NCBI RefSeq assembly: GCF_000723205.1
Contig: NZ_HG315671.1
Span: forward strand, 3,546,001 to 3,610,000
DNA length: 64,000 bases
Source: Formosa agariphila KMM 3901
GTDB lineage: Bacteria; Bacteroidota; Bacteroidia; Flavobacteriales; Flavobacteriaceae
Direction of reading: 5' to 3'
Made by a program: the position numbers and the translations under genes. Below, in pieces: positions 36,620 through 46,044 of the stretch (its first letter is position 1; the number at the start of each line of letters is the position of its first letter). The notes under the pieces were generated by a model, which saw nothing but the letters and a program-made list of their open reading frames with translations, ran no database searches and was not told the origin of the DNA.

Positions 36620-37147
36620 TTATGGATTAATTGCGGGTGATGTTGTAAATGATGGTTTTATAAACCCAGAATAATGTTCTAATAAAAAAGACAGCCTCGG
36701 ATTTATAAAACGTTTACAAAATGGTTTTTCTGGATTTTTAAGATAATAATTCCTAATGGATTCTCGAGAAGATTCAAACTGATTAAACCAATATATTTTT
36801 GTTACTAAACGATTATCGAATTGATTTTGAAATCTGTTTAATTCATTTTGAAGTCGATGTTCTTGTCCTTCAGAAAACACATAAACCGCAGATCTGTATT
36901 TTTCACGCATACTATGATTAGACCTGCTATTATGCGTATGCAAATGAATTTCTAAAAGAATGTCTTCAGAAATTTCTTTGGGATTATAATAAACAATAAC
37001 AGCTTCAGAAAACGAAGCATTATCATTGAAAGAAGAAACGTAACCTTGCTCTACAAGACGTACACCTTTTAACGATTGAAATACAGCTTCTGTGCACCAA
37101 TGACATCCGCCGCCAAATGCAATTTTATCTTCTGTTTTTAAATCCAT
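36620..37147 (-). CDS. Divergent MsrA-like protein with GCHWC motif
   Basis: 175 residues of the peptide-methionine-(S)-sulfoxide reductase fold. The catalytic Cys is kept (C15), but the motif reads GGGCHWCTE, so the Phe that lines the methyl pocket of MsrA is His16. The region after the Tyr motif also differs: [20 protein letters not shown] replaces the THDPTTxNRQGxDxGxQYRS form, losing the Gly-rich loop. The C-terminal recycling cysteines are unclear. It may reduce another sulfoxide or be a specialised paralogue. It lies 54 bases after selO and 11 before the hydrolase-OsmC gene. Confidence 0.85.
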   Translation of the reverse strand: MDLKTEDKIAFGGGCHWCTEAVFQSLKGVRLVEQGYVSSFNDNASFSEAVIVYYNPKEISEDILLEIHLHTHNSRSNHSMREKYRSAVYVFSEGQEHRLQNELNRFQNQFDNRLVTKIYWFNQFESSRESIRNYYLKNPEKPFCKRFINPRLSFLLEHYSGFIKPSFTTSPAINP

Positions 37148-37201
37148 AAATTTTTGGTCGTAAAAACATAAAGAACCTTAAATAAAACTTTTTTTCTAAT
37201 A

Positions 37202-38773
37202 CTAAGAACTGCAAGACAACATCGAACAGCCCACTTTATTCCGTGCCCATTCTGGTCGTTTTGCAAACCATTTTTCAGAGTCTGGTTGCTCGTCGTATGG
37301 ATTTTTTAATAAATTGAATAATTCATCCACCAATGCATAATCTCCTTGTTCTGCGTCATCTATTGCCAATTGTGACATATAATTTCTAAGCACATATTTG
37401 GGGTTAACGCCATTCATTTTTGAAGCACGTTCTGCATCAGACAATGCTTCTTTTTGTAATCGGTCTGAATACCTGTCAAACCAAGCTTTCCAAACTTCTT
37501 CAATTTCTGAAGTCATGGCATCTGGATTGTAAAAAGCGTCTTCAATAAGTTTCAATCCATTTGAAAGATTTCCTTTTTCAAATTTCGAAAGAGTTCTAAA
37601 TGCAATCGTCATGTCTGTTTCTAGCATTTGCAATGCATCTTCAAAATCTTGAATCAGTTTTAAGTCGGATTCTTCTGCTTCAAAAAGGCCTAGTTTTGAA
37701 CGCATCATCTGTAAAGACTGGGTTTCAAAATTCGATTTATACGCATCTAAAATAGCTTGTAACGCATCGACATCTTCAATTAAAGGATATAACACATTTG
37801 CTAGTTGATATAAATTCCAAAGCCCAATATTAGGCTGATTTCCATAGCGATAGCGTTTATGTTGTCTATCGGTTGTATTTGGCGTCCAACCATAATCGAA
37901 ACCTTCTAACCAACCGTAAGGCCCGTAATCTATGGTTAAACCTAAGATAGACAAATTATCGGTATTCATTACACCATGCACAAAACCGACACGTTGCCAA
38001 TCGACAATCATTTTAAGCGTACGCTCAGAAACTTCCTTAAAAAAGGCTAAATACGTTGCTTTTGATGGTGCTCCCAATTCTGGATAAAAATGTTTTATCG
38101 TATAATCTGTAAGCGTTTTAAGTGTTTTGGCATCTTCTCGAGACGCTAAAAGTTCAAAGCTTCCGAAACGTAAAAAACTTGGTGCTACACGACACACTAC
38201 TGCTCCTTCTTCGTATTCCGGATTCCCGTTATACATAACATCGCGTAACACTTGGTCTCCCGTTACCGCTAACGATAATGCTCGCGTAGTAGGCACGCCC
38301 AAATGAAACATGGCTTCGCTACATAAATACTCACGAACAGACGAACGTAAGACCGCCAAACCATCGGCAGTTCTAGAATATGGCGTTGGACCAGCACCTT
38401 TTAATTGCAAAGCCCAACGCTGATTTTTATATTCAATTTCGGTTAAATTTATGGCACGACCATCGCCTAATTGTCCTGCCCAATTCCCAAATTGATGTCC
38501 GCCATAGCACATAGCATACGGTCTTGTATCTTCCAATACTTGATTCCCTGTGAACACTTTTAAAAATTCTTCCGACTGACTTTCAGCTTCCGAAATCCCC
38601 AATGTTTCCAACAATTCTGGAGACACATGAATCAATTCTGGTTTTGCAGTATGTTTGGGCGTAACATAAGAAAAACAAGCTTCGCTAACCTGACGCCTAG
38701 AGTTTTCTAGAATTGGATCGGCGGGAAGTTCGCTTGTAAAAGTCTCGTTTATATGTGATTTAAAAGTTTTCAA
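37202..38773 (-). CDS. selO: SelO/YdiU family protein adenylyltransferase (pseudokinase)
   Basis: 523 residues. Family segments are all present: QLGDGRAINLTE, LKGAGPTPYSRTADG, VHGVMNTDNLSILG and TIDYGPYGW, which together hold the ATP/Mg site. The C-terminus CSMLSCSS carries the Cys (position of selenocysteine in eukaryotic SelO) in CSS. SelO transfers AMP to Ser/Thr/Tyr of proteins in redox homeostasis, including glutaredoxin-type targets. Placement between msrA and an msrA paralogue, 9 bases after msrA, fits a redox role. Confidence 0.92.
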   Translation of the reverse strand: MKTFKSHINETFTSELPADPILENSRRQVSEACFSYVTPKHTAKPELIHVSPELLETLGISEAESQSEEFLKVFTGNQVLEDTRPYAMCYGGHQFGNWAGQLGDGRAINLTEIEYKNQRWALQLKGAGPTPYSRTADGLAVLRSSVREYLCSEAMFHLGVPTTRALSLAVTGDQVLRDVMYNGNPEYEEGAVVCRVAPSFLRFGSFELLASREDAKTLKTLTDYTIKHFYPELGAPSKATYLAFFKEVSERTLKMIVDWQRVGFVHGVMNTDNLSILGLTIDYGPYGWLEGFDYGWTPNTTDRQHKRYRYGNQPNIGLWNLYQLANVLYPLIEDVDALQAILDAYKSNFETQSLQMMRSKLGLFEAEESDLKLIQDFEDALQMLETDMTIAFRTLSKFEKGNLSNGLKLIEDAFYNPDAMTSEIEEVWKAWFDRYSDRLQKEALSDAERASKMNGVNPKYVLRNYMSQLAIDDAEQGDYALVDELFNLLKNPYDEQPDSEKWFAKRPEWARNKVGCSMLSCSS

Positions 38774-38782
38774 AGGGCGTGT

Positions 38783-39319
38783 CTATTTTAATTTATCGGC
38801 ATGCATTTGCCTTAACTTGGCTAACTTCGGATTAATAACCGCAGTGCAATAGCCTTGTGTTTTATTGTTTTCGTAATAATCCTGATGATAATCTTCAGCT
38901 TCAAAAAATGGTCCTAACGCACTCACTTCTGTCACTATTTTATCATCGAAATACGGTTGAATATTTTCAATTACAACATCTATAATCGCTTTCTCTTCTT
39001 CCTTCTGATAATAAATTACAGAACGGTATTGTGTCCCGCGATCGGCACCTTGACGATTTAAAGTTGTAGGGTCGTGTGTGGTAAAAAAGATGATTAAAAT
39101 ATCTTGTAATGAAATCACATTCGCATCATAAGTAAGTTGAATAACTTCGGCATGACCGGTTAATCCCGAACATATTTCGCGATAAGTAGGTGTTCCAGGG
39201 ACCGTACCTCCAGTATATCCTGAAACCACTTTTTCGATACCTTTTACCTGTTGAAACACAGCTTCTGTACACCAGAAACAACCGCCTCCTAGCGTGATAA
39301 TTTCTTTTGTATTATCCAT
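38783..39319 (-). CDS. msrA: Peptide methionine sulfoxide reductase A
   Basis: 178 residues with the canonical GGGCFWCTEAVF; the catalytic Cys is C14. THDPTTLNRQGADRGTQYRS, the substrate-binding loop, is intact, unlike in the neighbouring paralogue. It reduces the S epimer of methionine sulfoxide. It overlaps msrB by eight bases, so MsrA and MsrB are made together. No signal peptide, so cytoplasmic. Confidence 0.95.
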   Translation of the reverse strand: MDNTKEIITLGGGCFWCTEAVFQQVKGIEKVVSGYTGGTVPGTPTYREICSGLTGHAEVIQLTYDANVISLQDILIIFFTTHDPTTLNRQGADRGTQYRSVIYYQKEEEKAIIDVVIENIQPYFDDKIVTEVSALGPFFEAEDYHQDYYENNKTQGYCTAVINPKLAKLRQMHADKLK

Positions 39320-39770
39320 GATGTTCTTCTTTCTCTAGCGTAATTGATTCTGAATTTACACAATAGCGTAATCCGCTTGGTTCTGGGCCATCAGGAAATA
39401 CATGTCCTAAGTGCGCATCGCAAGTATTACACATCACTTCTACACGAACCATACCGAATGCGGTATCCTTTTCGTACTTGATGGCATTCTCCTGGATAGG
39501 CTGTGTAAAACTTGGCCATCCTGAACTAGATTCGAATTTTATAGTTGAATCGAATAATAACGTCCCGCAACACACACAACCATATTTTCCAGCTTCGTGT
39601 GCACTACAAAGTGCTCCCGAATGTGGTGCTTCGGTTCCTTTTAATCTTGCTATTCTAAATTGGTGGGGTGTTAATAATTCTTTCCATTCTTCGTCGGTTT
39701 TCTCTACACGACGATGGGGTTCTGGATTGCCATTCACGGCAAAATCCATTATATTTTTCCATGTAAGCAT
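39312..39770 (-). CDS. msrB: Peptide methionine sulfoxide reductase B
   Basis: 152 residues. Two CxxC pairs for zinc (CVCC, CNTC), SGWPSF, HLGHVFPDGP and the catalytic Cys in RYCVNS are all present. Reduces the R epimer of methionine sulfoxide, complementing MsrA. First gene of the run down to the aldo/keto reductase. The first seven residues (MLTWKNI) may be extra; the next in-frame ATG is eight codons in. Confidence 0.95.
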   Translation of the reverse strand: MLTWKNIMDFAVNGNPEPHRRVEKTDEEWKELLTPHQFRIARLKGTEAPHSGALCSAHEAGKYGCVCCGTLLFDSTIKFESSSGWPSFTQPIQENAIKYEKDTAFGMVRVEVMCNTCDAHLGHVFPDGPEPSGLRYCVNSESITLEKEEHHG

Positions 39771-40097
39771 ACTATTCCTTTTTTTTAATTTGTATTAAAA
39801 AATAACACTGATGGTTATATGATATCTGTATTAGACTCATTAACGCGCTCCATCTTACATACAAATATGATTAATTCCTATTGGGCATAAAAATATCGCT
39901 TGTTAATAATCATACAATTTTTACTTAAAATACAATTAAAAATTACAATATAAAAACGAATAAAACCTATCTCAATGCATATATGCGATTGGGATAGGTT
40001 TATGCTTAACATTGTAAGTGAATGCCATGTAATTATGTAATCACTTATATAAAATTAATTTCTATTACTCTTTAAAAATAAAATCCAAAGATAATAA
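39771..40097. other. Intergenic region between the redox run and the alpha-glucan locus
   Basis: About 330 AT-rich bases. It holds the terminator below and probably the msrB promoter; a CATATTTG (one off TAnnTTTG) can be read on the minus strand near 39864-39871. No gene seen. Confidence 0.5.
39963..40001 (-). terminator. Terminator of the alpha-glucan minus-strand operon
   Basis: 14-bp inverted repeat AAACCTATCTCAAT / ATTGGGATAGGTTT (one G-T wobble) with an 11-base loop that is itself nearly palindromic; T-rich after it on the minus strand. About 100 bases after the last GH13 gene. Confidence 0.8.
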
Positions 40098-41768
40098 TTA
40101 CTTAGCGGCTGTCTTTGCTTCTAACAACACGATATCATACTCATTGTTCAGAATAACATTTCCATTTTCGACAGTAACATCGGTATTAGAATAGGCATCA
40201 TGAATATTCAAGCGTTCAGGAAAAACGCCTCCAACGGGTATTATTTTCTTTCCTTTTTCAAGATTTAAACCAATAACCACTCGGTCTTCAAAATCGTCTT
40301 TTTTATATATTCGAGAAAACACATAAGGCGCTTCAGAAATCATGTGATGTCTTCCTGCTCCAACCGCTGGATGGTGTGCTCTAAACTGACCTAGAAGTTG
40401 CCAATGTGCTAAAACCGCTTGCGTTTTAGGATTAGAATTTATGTCGTCCCAATTCATAAACGTACGTAGATTGGCATCGCCAACAGCACCTTCTGCATGG
40501 AGTTTTCTAGCCGATTCATCGCCATAATAAATTTGTGCGGCACCTTGAGTAAGCAATAATTTTGTAGCCGTTTCAAAAGGTTTTATGCGCATCGGGTCGA
40601 ATGGCTGACCATCGTCGTGAGAACTTAAATAATTTAGTACACCATAACCTTTTAAGTCGTTATTAAGAATACTATCATATTTGGTAAACATGGACTCGTA
40701 ATCCATTTGTTGCACATTCCACTTAAATTCAAAATTGATTAATTGGTTGAATGCTTTATCGAAATAATTGACTTTACGGTCGCCAAAATCGAAGGCTTTT
40801 TTATGACTTATAGCATAGTTATACACTTCCCCTACAAGGTAGAATCCATTATCGTCTAAGACTTTATCGGGATTTTCCATTTTAAACTGAGCAAAAGCAG
40901 TATCCACAACCTTTCTAAATTCTTGCCACACATAAGGTTCTGTATGCTTAACGGTATCTACTCGATAACCATCAATTCCGAATTCTGTGATATAATCGGC
41001 TAGCCATTTCATGATGTAAAAACGGGGTGCTCTTGGGTAACCTGTACTCTCAAAAAAGGCATCTAATTCGGCTACTTCTTTCTCATAACGTCCTTCCGCT
41101 TTCCATTTTGCAATAAGCTGAGGAGGTAACTCCACTGCATCATCACTTTCAGTTCTAATATCTGGTAAATTTTCTACCAAGGTACAATTTACGGTGCTAT
41201 CGAAATCTTGATAATCACAAGCCGGACCTGTTCTTACCCAATCATCTGGCCAAACAGGGTCTTTTTCTGTTACTGGTCCTATATGATTTATAACCGCATC
41301 TAAAACAATACGAATACCTTTACTATGTGCAATACTTATTAAAGTTTCTAGGTCTTCTTTTGTTCCAAAATTAGGGTCTAGGCGCGTCCAATCTTTTGCC
41401 CAATAGCCATGAAAGCCGTAAGATAAGCCTGTACCCTCGTCTGTTCCTCCATGAATTTGCTCTACAATTGGTGTCATCCAAATGGCATTTACACCCAAAT
41501 CTGTAAAATACCCAGATTCTATTTTTTCAATTACACCTTTAAGGTCTCCCCCTTCAAAACCTCTTAAAACTCCAGTATTCTGATTTCTCTCAAAATTGAC
41601 ATCGTTGGTTGTATCTCCATTATTAAAACGGTCGGTTAACATAAAATAAATCGTTGAAGCATCCCAATTAAAAGGAGTTTCAACCTCTTCTTTAACCGTT
41701 TCTTCTCTTTTATCCTGACACCCTAACACCATAATTCCCAACATTAAAACTACTACAAAATTTCGCAT
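40098..41768 (-). CDS. GH13 alpha-amylase-type lipoprotein (periplasmic)
   Basis: 556 residues. A lipoprotein signal peptide ends at LGCQ (Cys at about residue 17). The GH13 barrel has the catalytic triad D271 (GYRVDTVKH), E314 (VGEVYN) and D385 (SSHDDGQ). The first conserved region is DAVINH. Resembles MalS-like alpha-amylases that cut maltodextrins. It starts five bases after the other GH13 lipoprotein gene and is the last gene of the operon. Likely attached to the outer membrane, facing the periplasm; the surface cannot be excluded. Confidence 0.92.
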   Translation of the reverse strand: MRNFVVVLMLGIMVLGCQDKREETVKEEVETPFNWDASTIYFMLTDRFNNGDTTNDVNFERNQNTGVLRGFEGGDLKGVIEKIESGYFTDLGVNAIWMTPIVEQIHGGTDEGTGLSYGFHGYWAKDWTRLDPNFGTKEDLETLISIAHSKGIRIVLDAVINHIGPVTEKDPVWPDDWVRTGPACDYQDFDSTVNCTLVENLPDIRTESDDAVELPPQLIAKWKAEGRYEKEVAELDAFFESTGYPRAPRFYIMKWLADYITEFGIDGYRVDTVKHTEPYVWQEFRKVVDTAFAQFKMENPDKVLDDNGFYLVGEVYNYAISHKKAFDFGDRKVNYFDKAFNQLINFEFKWNVQQMDYESMFTKYDSILNNDLKGYGVLNYLSSHDDGQPFDPMRIKPFETATKLLLTQGAAQIYYGDESARKLHAEGAVGDANLRTFMNWDDINSNPKTQAVLAHWQLLGQFRAHHPAVGAGRHHMISEAPYVFSRIYKKDDFEDRVVIGLNLEKGKKIIPVGGVFPERLNIHDAYSNTDVTVENGNVILNNEYDIVLLEAKTAAK

Positions 41769-41772
41769 AACT

Positions 41773-43659
41773 CTACTGCAATTTAAAGATGAAAGATTGT
41801 AATGGCTTTACCGCAATTTTGGCTTCGGCACCATTTTCTGAAACTTGTAAAACTGTTTGATACGACTTATACAATTGGTCTTCTAACAGGTATTCTCCTG
41901 GTTTTAATTGCCAAGCATCTACAAGTTCTTTTGGTAGTTTTAAATAGAATTCTGTACCGTAATCGGCATCGAAATTATTAACAATTATAAGTTTCTCGTT
42001 GTCGCTCCATCTGGCATAAGAGAATTGTTTTAACCCATAATCGCCCGTATTATGCGTATTATAGTCATGTAGGTCTTGGTAGTTCCCCATTAAGGCCTCA
42101 CTAGAAATTGTGAAGTTTAACAATCGTTTGTAAAAATCGTATAATTCTAATTCCTCCGGAGTAGATTGCCCGCCATCGAATTGCTTATTATTTACCCAAC
42201 GTCTTAAGGTTGGCACACTTCCATAATCGAAAATTGATGTTCTAGACGGGTCTCCAAATCCTAAATCTTCTGCACCTGGCTCTCCAAATTCTTGTCCGAA
42301 ATAAATTAATGTAGGTGACGTGCTTATGGTTGCAGAAACTACCATAGCTGGCTTGGCTTTAAAGGCATTTCCTGCAAACTCTGGACTTGCAATACGTTGC
42401 TCGTCGTGATTTTCTAAAAAGTGCAACATGTGGTGTTCGATATCGCTTAAATCTCTTTGGATTGGCACAATATCGTCGGTTTTCCCCCAACCTTGCATAA
42501 CATGCTTAAGTGTATCGTACAGCTGTACTTTGTCGTATAAATAATCCATTTTTCCTTTACGGATATAATCTCTGTATAAACTTGGATTATACACTTCGGC
42601 CAATAAAAACGCCTCAGGATTTTTCATTTTTATAGCAGAATTCATATAGCTCCAGAATTCTACCGGCACCATTTCGGCCATATCGTAACGAAAGCCATCC
42701 ACACCCTTTGCCGTCCAATACAAGGCAATCTCTTTAAATTTCACCCAAGAATCTGGCACGGTTTTATCTTGCCAAAATTCGAAATGCGCTTTATAGTTCT
42801 TTGTATCGAATCCGTCTGGCAAACTATCAAAATCATGATGACCTTCTGGTGTTACCCCGTAATTTATTTTTACTGTTTCGTACCAATCGTTAGGGTCTGG
42901 TTGTGGTAAACGCGAGCCATTTCCGGTCCATTTCGATGGATTTTCATCGAACTTCCCATCTAACAACTCATGTTCAGAACCTCCTAAAGGCACATATCCA
43001 TTTCGGCGTTCTGGCACCACAAAAGGCTCACCCGGATTGTAATAAAAATTATTATTCACATTATAAACAACCGTTTTATCGTCGGTTTCACCAAAGTCTG
43101 TAACACCTTCTGGTTTGGTAATGCTTTTATAATTTCTAGCAACGTGGTTAGGAACGATATCAATAATCACCTTTAAACCCGCTTTATGAGAACGCGCAAT
43201 TAAGGCTTCAAACTCTTGTAAACGCTCAGCTGGATTTTCGGCTAAATCGGGATTCACATTATAGTAATCTTTAACAGCATATGGCGAACCTGCTCGTCCT
43301 TTAACAACATCTGGGTCGTCGTTAGAAATACCATAAGCCGTATAATCTGTAATAACATCGTGATGTGGCACACCGGTATACCAAATGTGCGTGACACCTA
43401 AATCTTTAATTTTAGATAAAGCCTTATCGGTAAAATCGTTAAACTTCCCAACTCCATTTTCTTCAATGGTTCCCCAGGGTTTATTGGTCTCATTTGTATT
43501 TCCGAATAAACGTGTAAATACTTGATAAACGACTTCCTTTTTTGGTGCGGTGGCAGTCTCTGCCTTATTACTTTCTTTCAAAATATCTTTCTTTTTAGAA
43601 TCACAGCTGATTAAAACTAATAAAATCATTGCAATTGATGCTATACCTTGTTTAAACAT
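41773..43659 (-). CDS. GH13 alpha-amylase-family lipoprotein
   Basis: 628 residues. Lipoprotein signal with LISCDSKKK (Cys about residue 19). GH13 triad D326 (DGFRYDMAE), E355 (LAEVYN) and D419 (LENHDEQR); IIDIVPNH is the first conserved region. There are two long insertions before the active site. It may have alpha-amylase or maltohexaose-producing activity. Its ATG shares one base with the stop of the GH31 gene (TAATG), so they are coupled. Confidence 0.9.
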   Translation of the reverse strand: MFKQGIASIAMILLVLISCDSKKKDILKESNKAETATAPKKEVVYQVFTRLFGNTNETNKPWGTIEENGVGKFNDFTDKALSKIKDLGVTHIWYTGVPHHDVITDYTAYGISNDDPDVVKGRAGSPYAVKDYYNVNPDLAENPAERLQEFEALIARSHKAGLKVIIDIVPNHVARNYKSITKPEGVTDFGETDDKTVVYNVNNNFYYNPGEPFVVPERRNGYVPLGGSEHELLDGKFDENPSKWTGNGSRLPQPDPNDWYETVKINYGVTPEGHHDFDSLPDGFDTKNYKAHFEFWQDKTVPDSWVKFKEIALYWTAKGVDGFRYDMAEMVPVEFWSYMNSAIKMKNPEAFLLAEVYNPSLYRDYIRKGKMDYLYDKVQLYDTLKHVMQGWGKTDDIVPIQRDLSDIEHHMLHFLENHDEQRIASPEFAGNAFKAKPAMVVSATISTSPTLIYFGQEFGEPGAEDLGFGDPSRTSIFDYGSVPTLRRWVNNKQFDGGQSTPEELELYDFYKRLLNFTISSEALMGNYQDLHDYNTHNTGDYGLKQFSYARWSDNEKLIIVNNFDADYGTEFYLKLPKELVDAWQLKPGEYLLEDQLYKSYQTVLQVSENGAEAKIAVKPLQSFIFKLQ

Positions 43660-46043
43660 TATAATATTATTTTAATTTCTAACTCAGAATCTACCTCCCA
43701 TATTAATGGAATTTCTAAAATACGCGTGTGTTTATCGTATGTAAACGCCAATTCTTTTTTACCGTTTTTAATGCTTGCTGGCGCTGTTTCCATATTATGA
43801 ATAATTAGCTGAATGGTTTTTGAATCTACTTTGTACGCCGGACCTACATCATCTTTAAACACAAATTGCATTCCTTTTTTATGTTGTGAATAAGAAAAAT
43901 TAAGGCGCTCGTATTTTCCTTTTTCAAATGCGTTTAATGTTTCCCCATCATCATTATATAACAGAGAAGAACTGCTTGTAATGGAGGCATCGTGATAGTA
44001 ATGAAGCAGTAAATTGTGACCGGTATACGACTTGGTATTTTGCATGCGTCTTGCCATTGGAATAAATGCTCCGCCTTTAACATAGGTTGGAATGCTATTT
44101 TCGACTACCGAAACGGTTTTGGTTTGTCCGCCTTCAATTTTTTCATCTGTATAAAAATCGAACCACATATTATTTTTTGGAAATATAACTTCATGCGTTT
44201 TTACACCTGCTTCTAAAATAGGTGACACCAAAAAGGAATCTCCCCAATAATACGTATTTGCCAAATTTTGATAGGTAACATCTTTTGGATGCTCAAAAAA
44301 TAACGGACGCATTAATGGTGTCCCTTTTTTATGATTCTGGAAGGCAAGGTTGTAATTATACGGCAATAAGGCATAACGTAATCTTATGGCTTTCCGTGCC
44401 AAATTCTTTGCGTGTTCGTTTCTAAAAACAGGTTCGCTAGGTACGTCTTCCTGTGCATGAGGTCTGTATATAGGCTGAAAAACGCCATATTGCAACCAAC
44501 GTACATACAACTCGTCGTCTAGATTATCGCCTGCAAAACCACCTAAATCACTATGCATATAACCTAAGCCTTGCATTCCCATTTGTAGTGCAATTTCTGG
44601 CTGACTTTGCAATCCGCCCCAAGTGCGATTTACATCGCCAGACCACGGAATTAATCCGTAACGTTGCGAACCGGAATATCCCGCACGCATTAACACAAAA
44701 GGTCTCACTTTTGAATTCACTTTTAAGCTACTTTCATAAACCAATCGTGCCCAATCGTGACCATAAATATTATGCACTTCGTCTGCTGTTCCTGTGGCAT
44801 GTAATAATGCTTTAGGATGCACTTCAGGCTCGCCTAAATCGCCCCAAATTCCAGATACGCCCATTTCGAATACATCCTTATAGATGTTAGAAAACCAATC
44901 GAAACCCGATTTGCTATAGATATCGATAAGACCTGTATTTCCGAAAAAGAAATCGTAAGTATAGGGTTGTCCTAATGAGTCTTTCGCTAACACATCTTGC
45001 TCGACAGCTTCTTCCCAACGGTTAGAGGTGGTTAACACAAAAGGCTCGGTAATTAAAATGGTATTTACCCCTTCCTTATCGAAATCTTTAATCATTTTTT
45101 CAGGCGTTGGAAACGAATCTGTATCGAATGCCAGATTCCCCATAGTGCCTTGCACCTCTTTCCCAAACCAATATAAATCTAAAATCACGGCATCTACAGG
45201 AATTTCTTCTGCTTTAAACTTAGCAATGGTTGCGCGTGTTTCTGCTTCGGAATGATAACCAAATCGGCTAGAAAAATTTCCCAAAGCCCAACGTGGTGGC
45301 ATAGGTTGTTTTCCTGTTAATTGGGTGTAATTATCTATAATATTTTCCCACGAATCTGATGCAATAACCTGATAGGTTTTTCGGCCGGAAATGGTTTCGT
45401 AAGTTAGACTGTTATCCTGTTTACTATCTAAATCTAAATATCCGATAGGTGCATTGTCGAAATGAATCATGTATTGCTTAGAAGACATGACTATTGGCAA
45501 GGTAAAATTCATTAACTCGCTATGCGTTTCGTAACCGTAATGTGCACGATTGTATAATTGTAAACGGTGTCCGCGACGATTCATGCCCAACGCTCTAGCA
45601 CCACCACCATACAACACTTCGGTATCGTCTAAATTAAACTGAATGGCTTCACCATCCTCGGTCTTCGAATAGCCGTCCTTTTCTGAAATTAAAGGTTGCC
45701 CTTTATATGTATATTGAATTTGAAAAGGTGATTTTTTAATAATTACAGACACGCCCTCTGAATTTAGACGCACAGCTTCCGGAGTATCTGAGATGTTAGA
45801 AAACGGCGTGTATTCTGTTAAAATTACCGCATGAGATTCTGGATTTTCTTGTTCTCCTTTTGGAATAAAAGTGGTTTCAACTATCGATTTATTGTATAAT
45901 TTAATCACATAAACACCATCTTGAACCACAACTCTATAACCCGCTTTAGTGGTTTCTGAAGACACAAAAGTTCTATTGGGGTTCTGAGCAAAACTGACTT
46001 GTAAAAAGCAGAGCGCAAATAATATATATAGTATGTTTTTCAT
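43659..46043 (-). CDS. GH31 alpha-glucosidase
   Basis: 794 residues with a Sec signal peptide ending near SFAQ. GH31 signatures: N-terminal galactose-mutarotase-like domain, the nucleophile D402 in GIWGDLGEP (family WxDMNEP) and the acid/base D470 in WSGDVNR. The C-terminal part is a beta-sandwich. It removes terminal glucose from maltodextrins in the periplasm. It lies one base after the esterase gene and overlaps the next GH13 gene. It stands in for the GH97 SusB of Bacteroides. Confidence 0.93.
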   Translation of the reverse strand: MKNILYILFALCFLQVSFAQNPNRTFVSSETTKAGYRVVVQDGVYVIKLYNKSIVETTFIPKGEQENPESHAVILTEYTPFSNISDTPEAVRLNSEGVSVIIKKSPFQIQYTYKGQPLISEKDGYSKTEDGEAIQFNLDDTEVLYGGGARALGMNRRGHRLQLYNRAHYGYETHSELMNFTLPIVMSSKQYMIHFDNAPIGYLDLDSKQDNSLTYETISGRKTYQVIASDSWENIIDNYTQLTGKQPMPPRWALGNFSSRFGYHSEAETRATIAKFKAEEIPVDAVILDLYWFGKEVQGTMGNLAFDTDSFPTPEKMIKDFDKEGVNTILITEPFVLTTSNRWEEAVEQDVLAKDSLGQPYTYDFFFGNTGLIDIYSKSGFDWFSNIYKDVFEMGVSGIWGDLGEPEVHPKALLHATGTADEVHNIYGHDWARLVYESSLKVNSKVRPFVLMRAGYSGSQRYGLIPWSGDVNRTWGGLQSQPEIALQMGMQGLGYMHSDLGGFAGDNLDDELYVRWLQYGVFQPIYRPHAQEDVPSEPVFRNEHAKNLARKAIRLRYALLPYNYNLAFQNHKKGTPLMRPLFFEHPKDVTYQNLANTYYWGDSFLVSPILEAGVKTHEVIFPKNNMWFDFYTDEKIEGGQTKTVSVVENSIPTYVKGGAFIPMARRMQNTKSYTGHNLLLHYYHDASITSSSSLLYNDDGETLNAFEKGKYERLNFSYSQHKKGMQFVFKDDVGPAYKVDSKTIQLIIHNMETAPASIKNGKKELAFTYDKHTRILEIPLIWEVDSELEIKIIL

Positions 46044-46044
46044 T

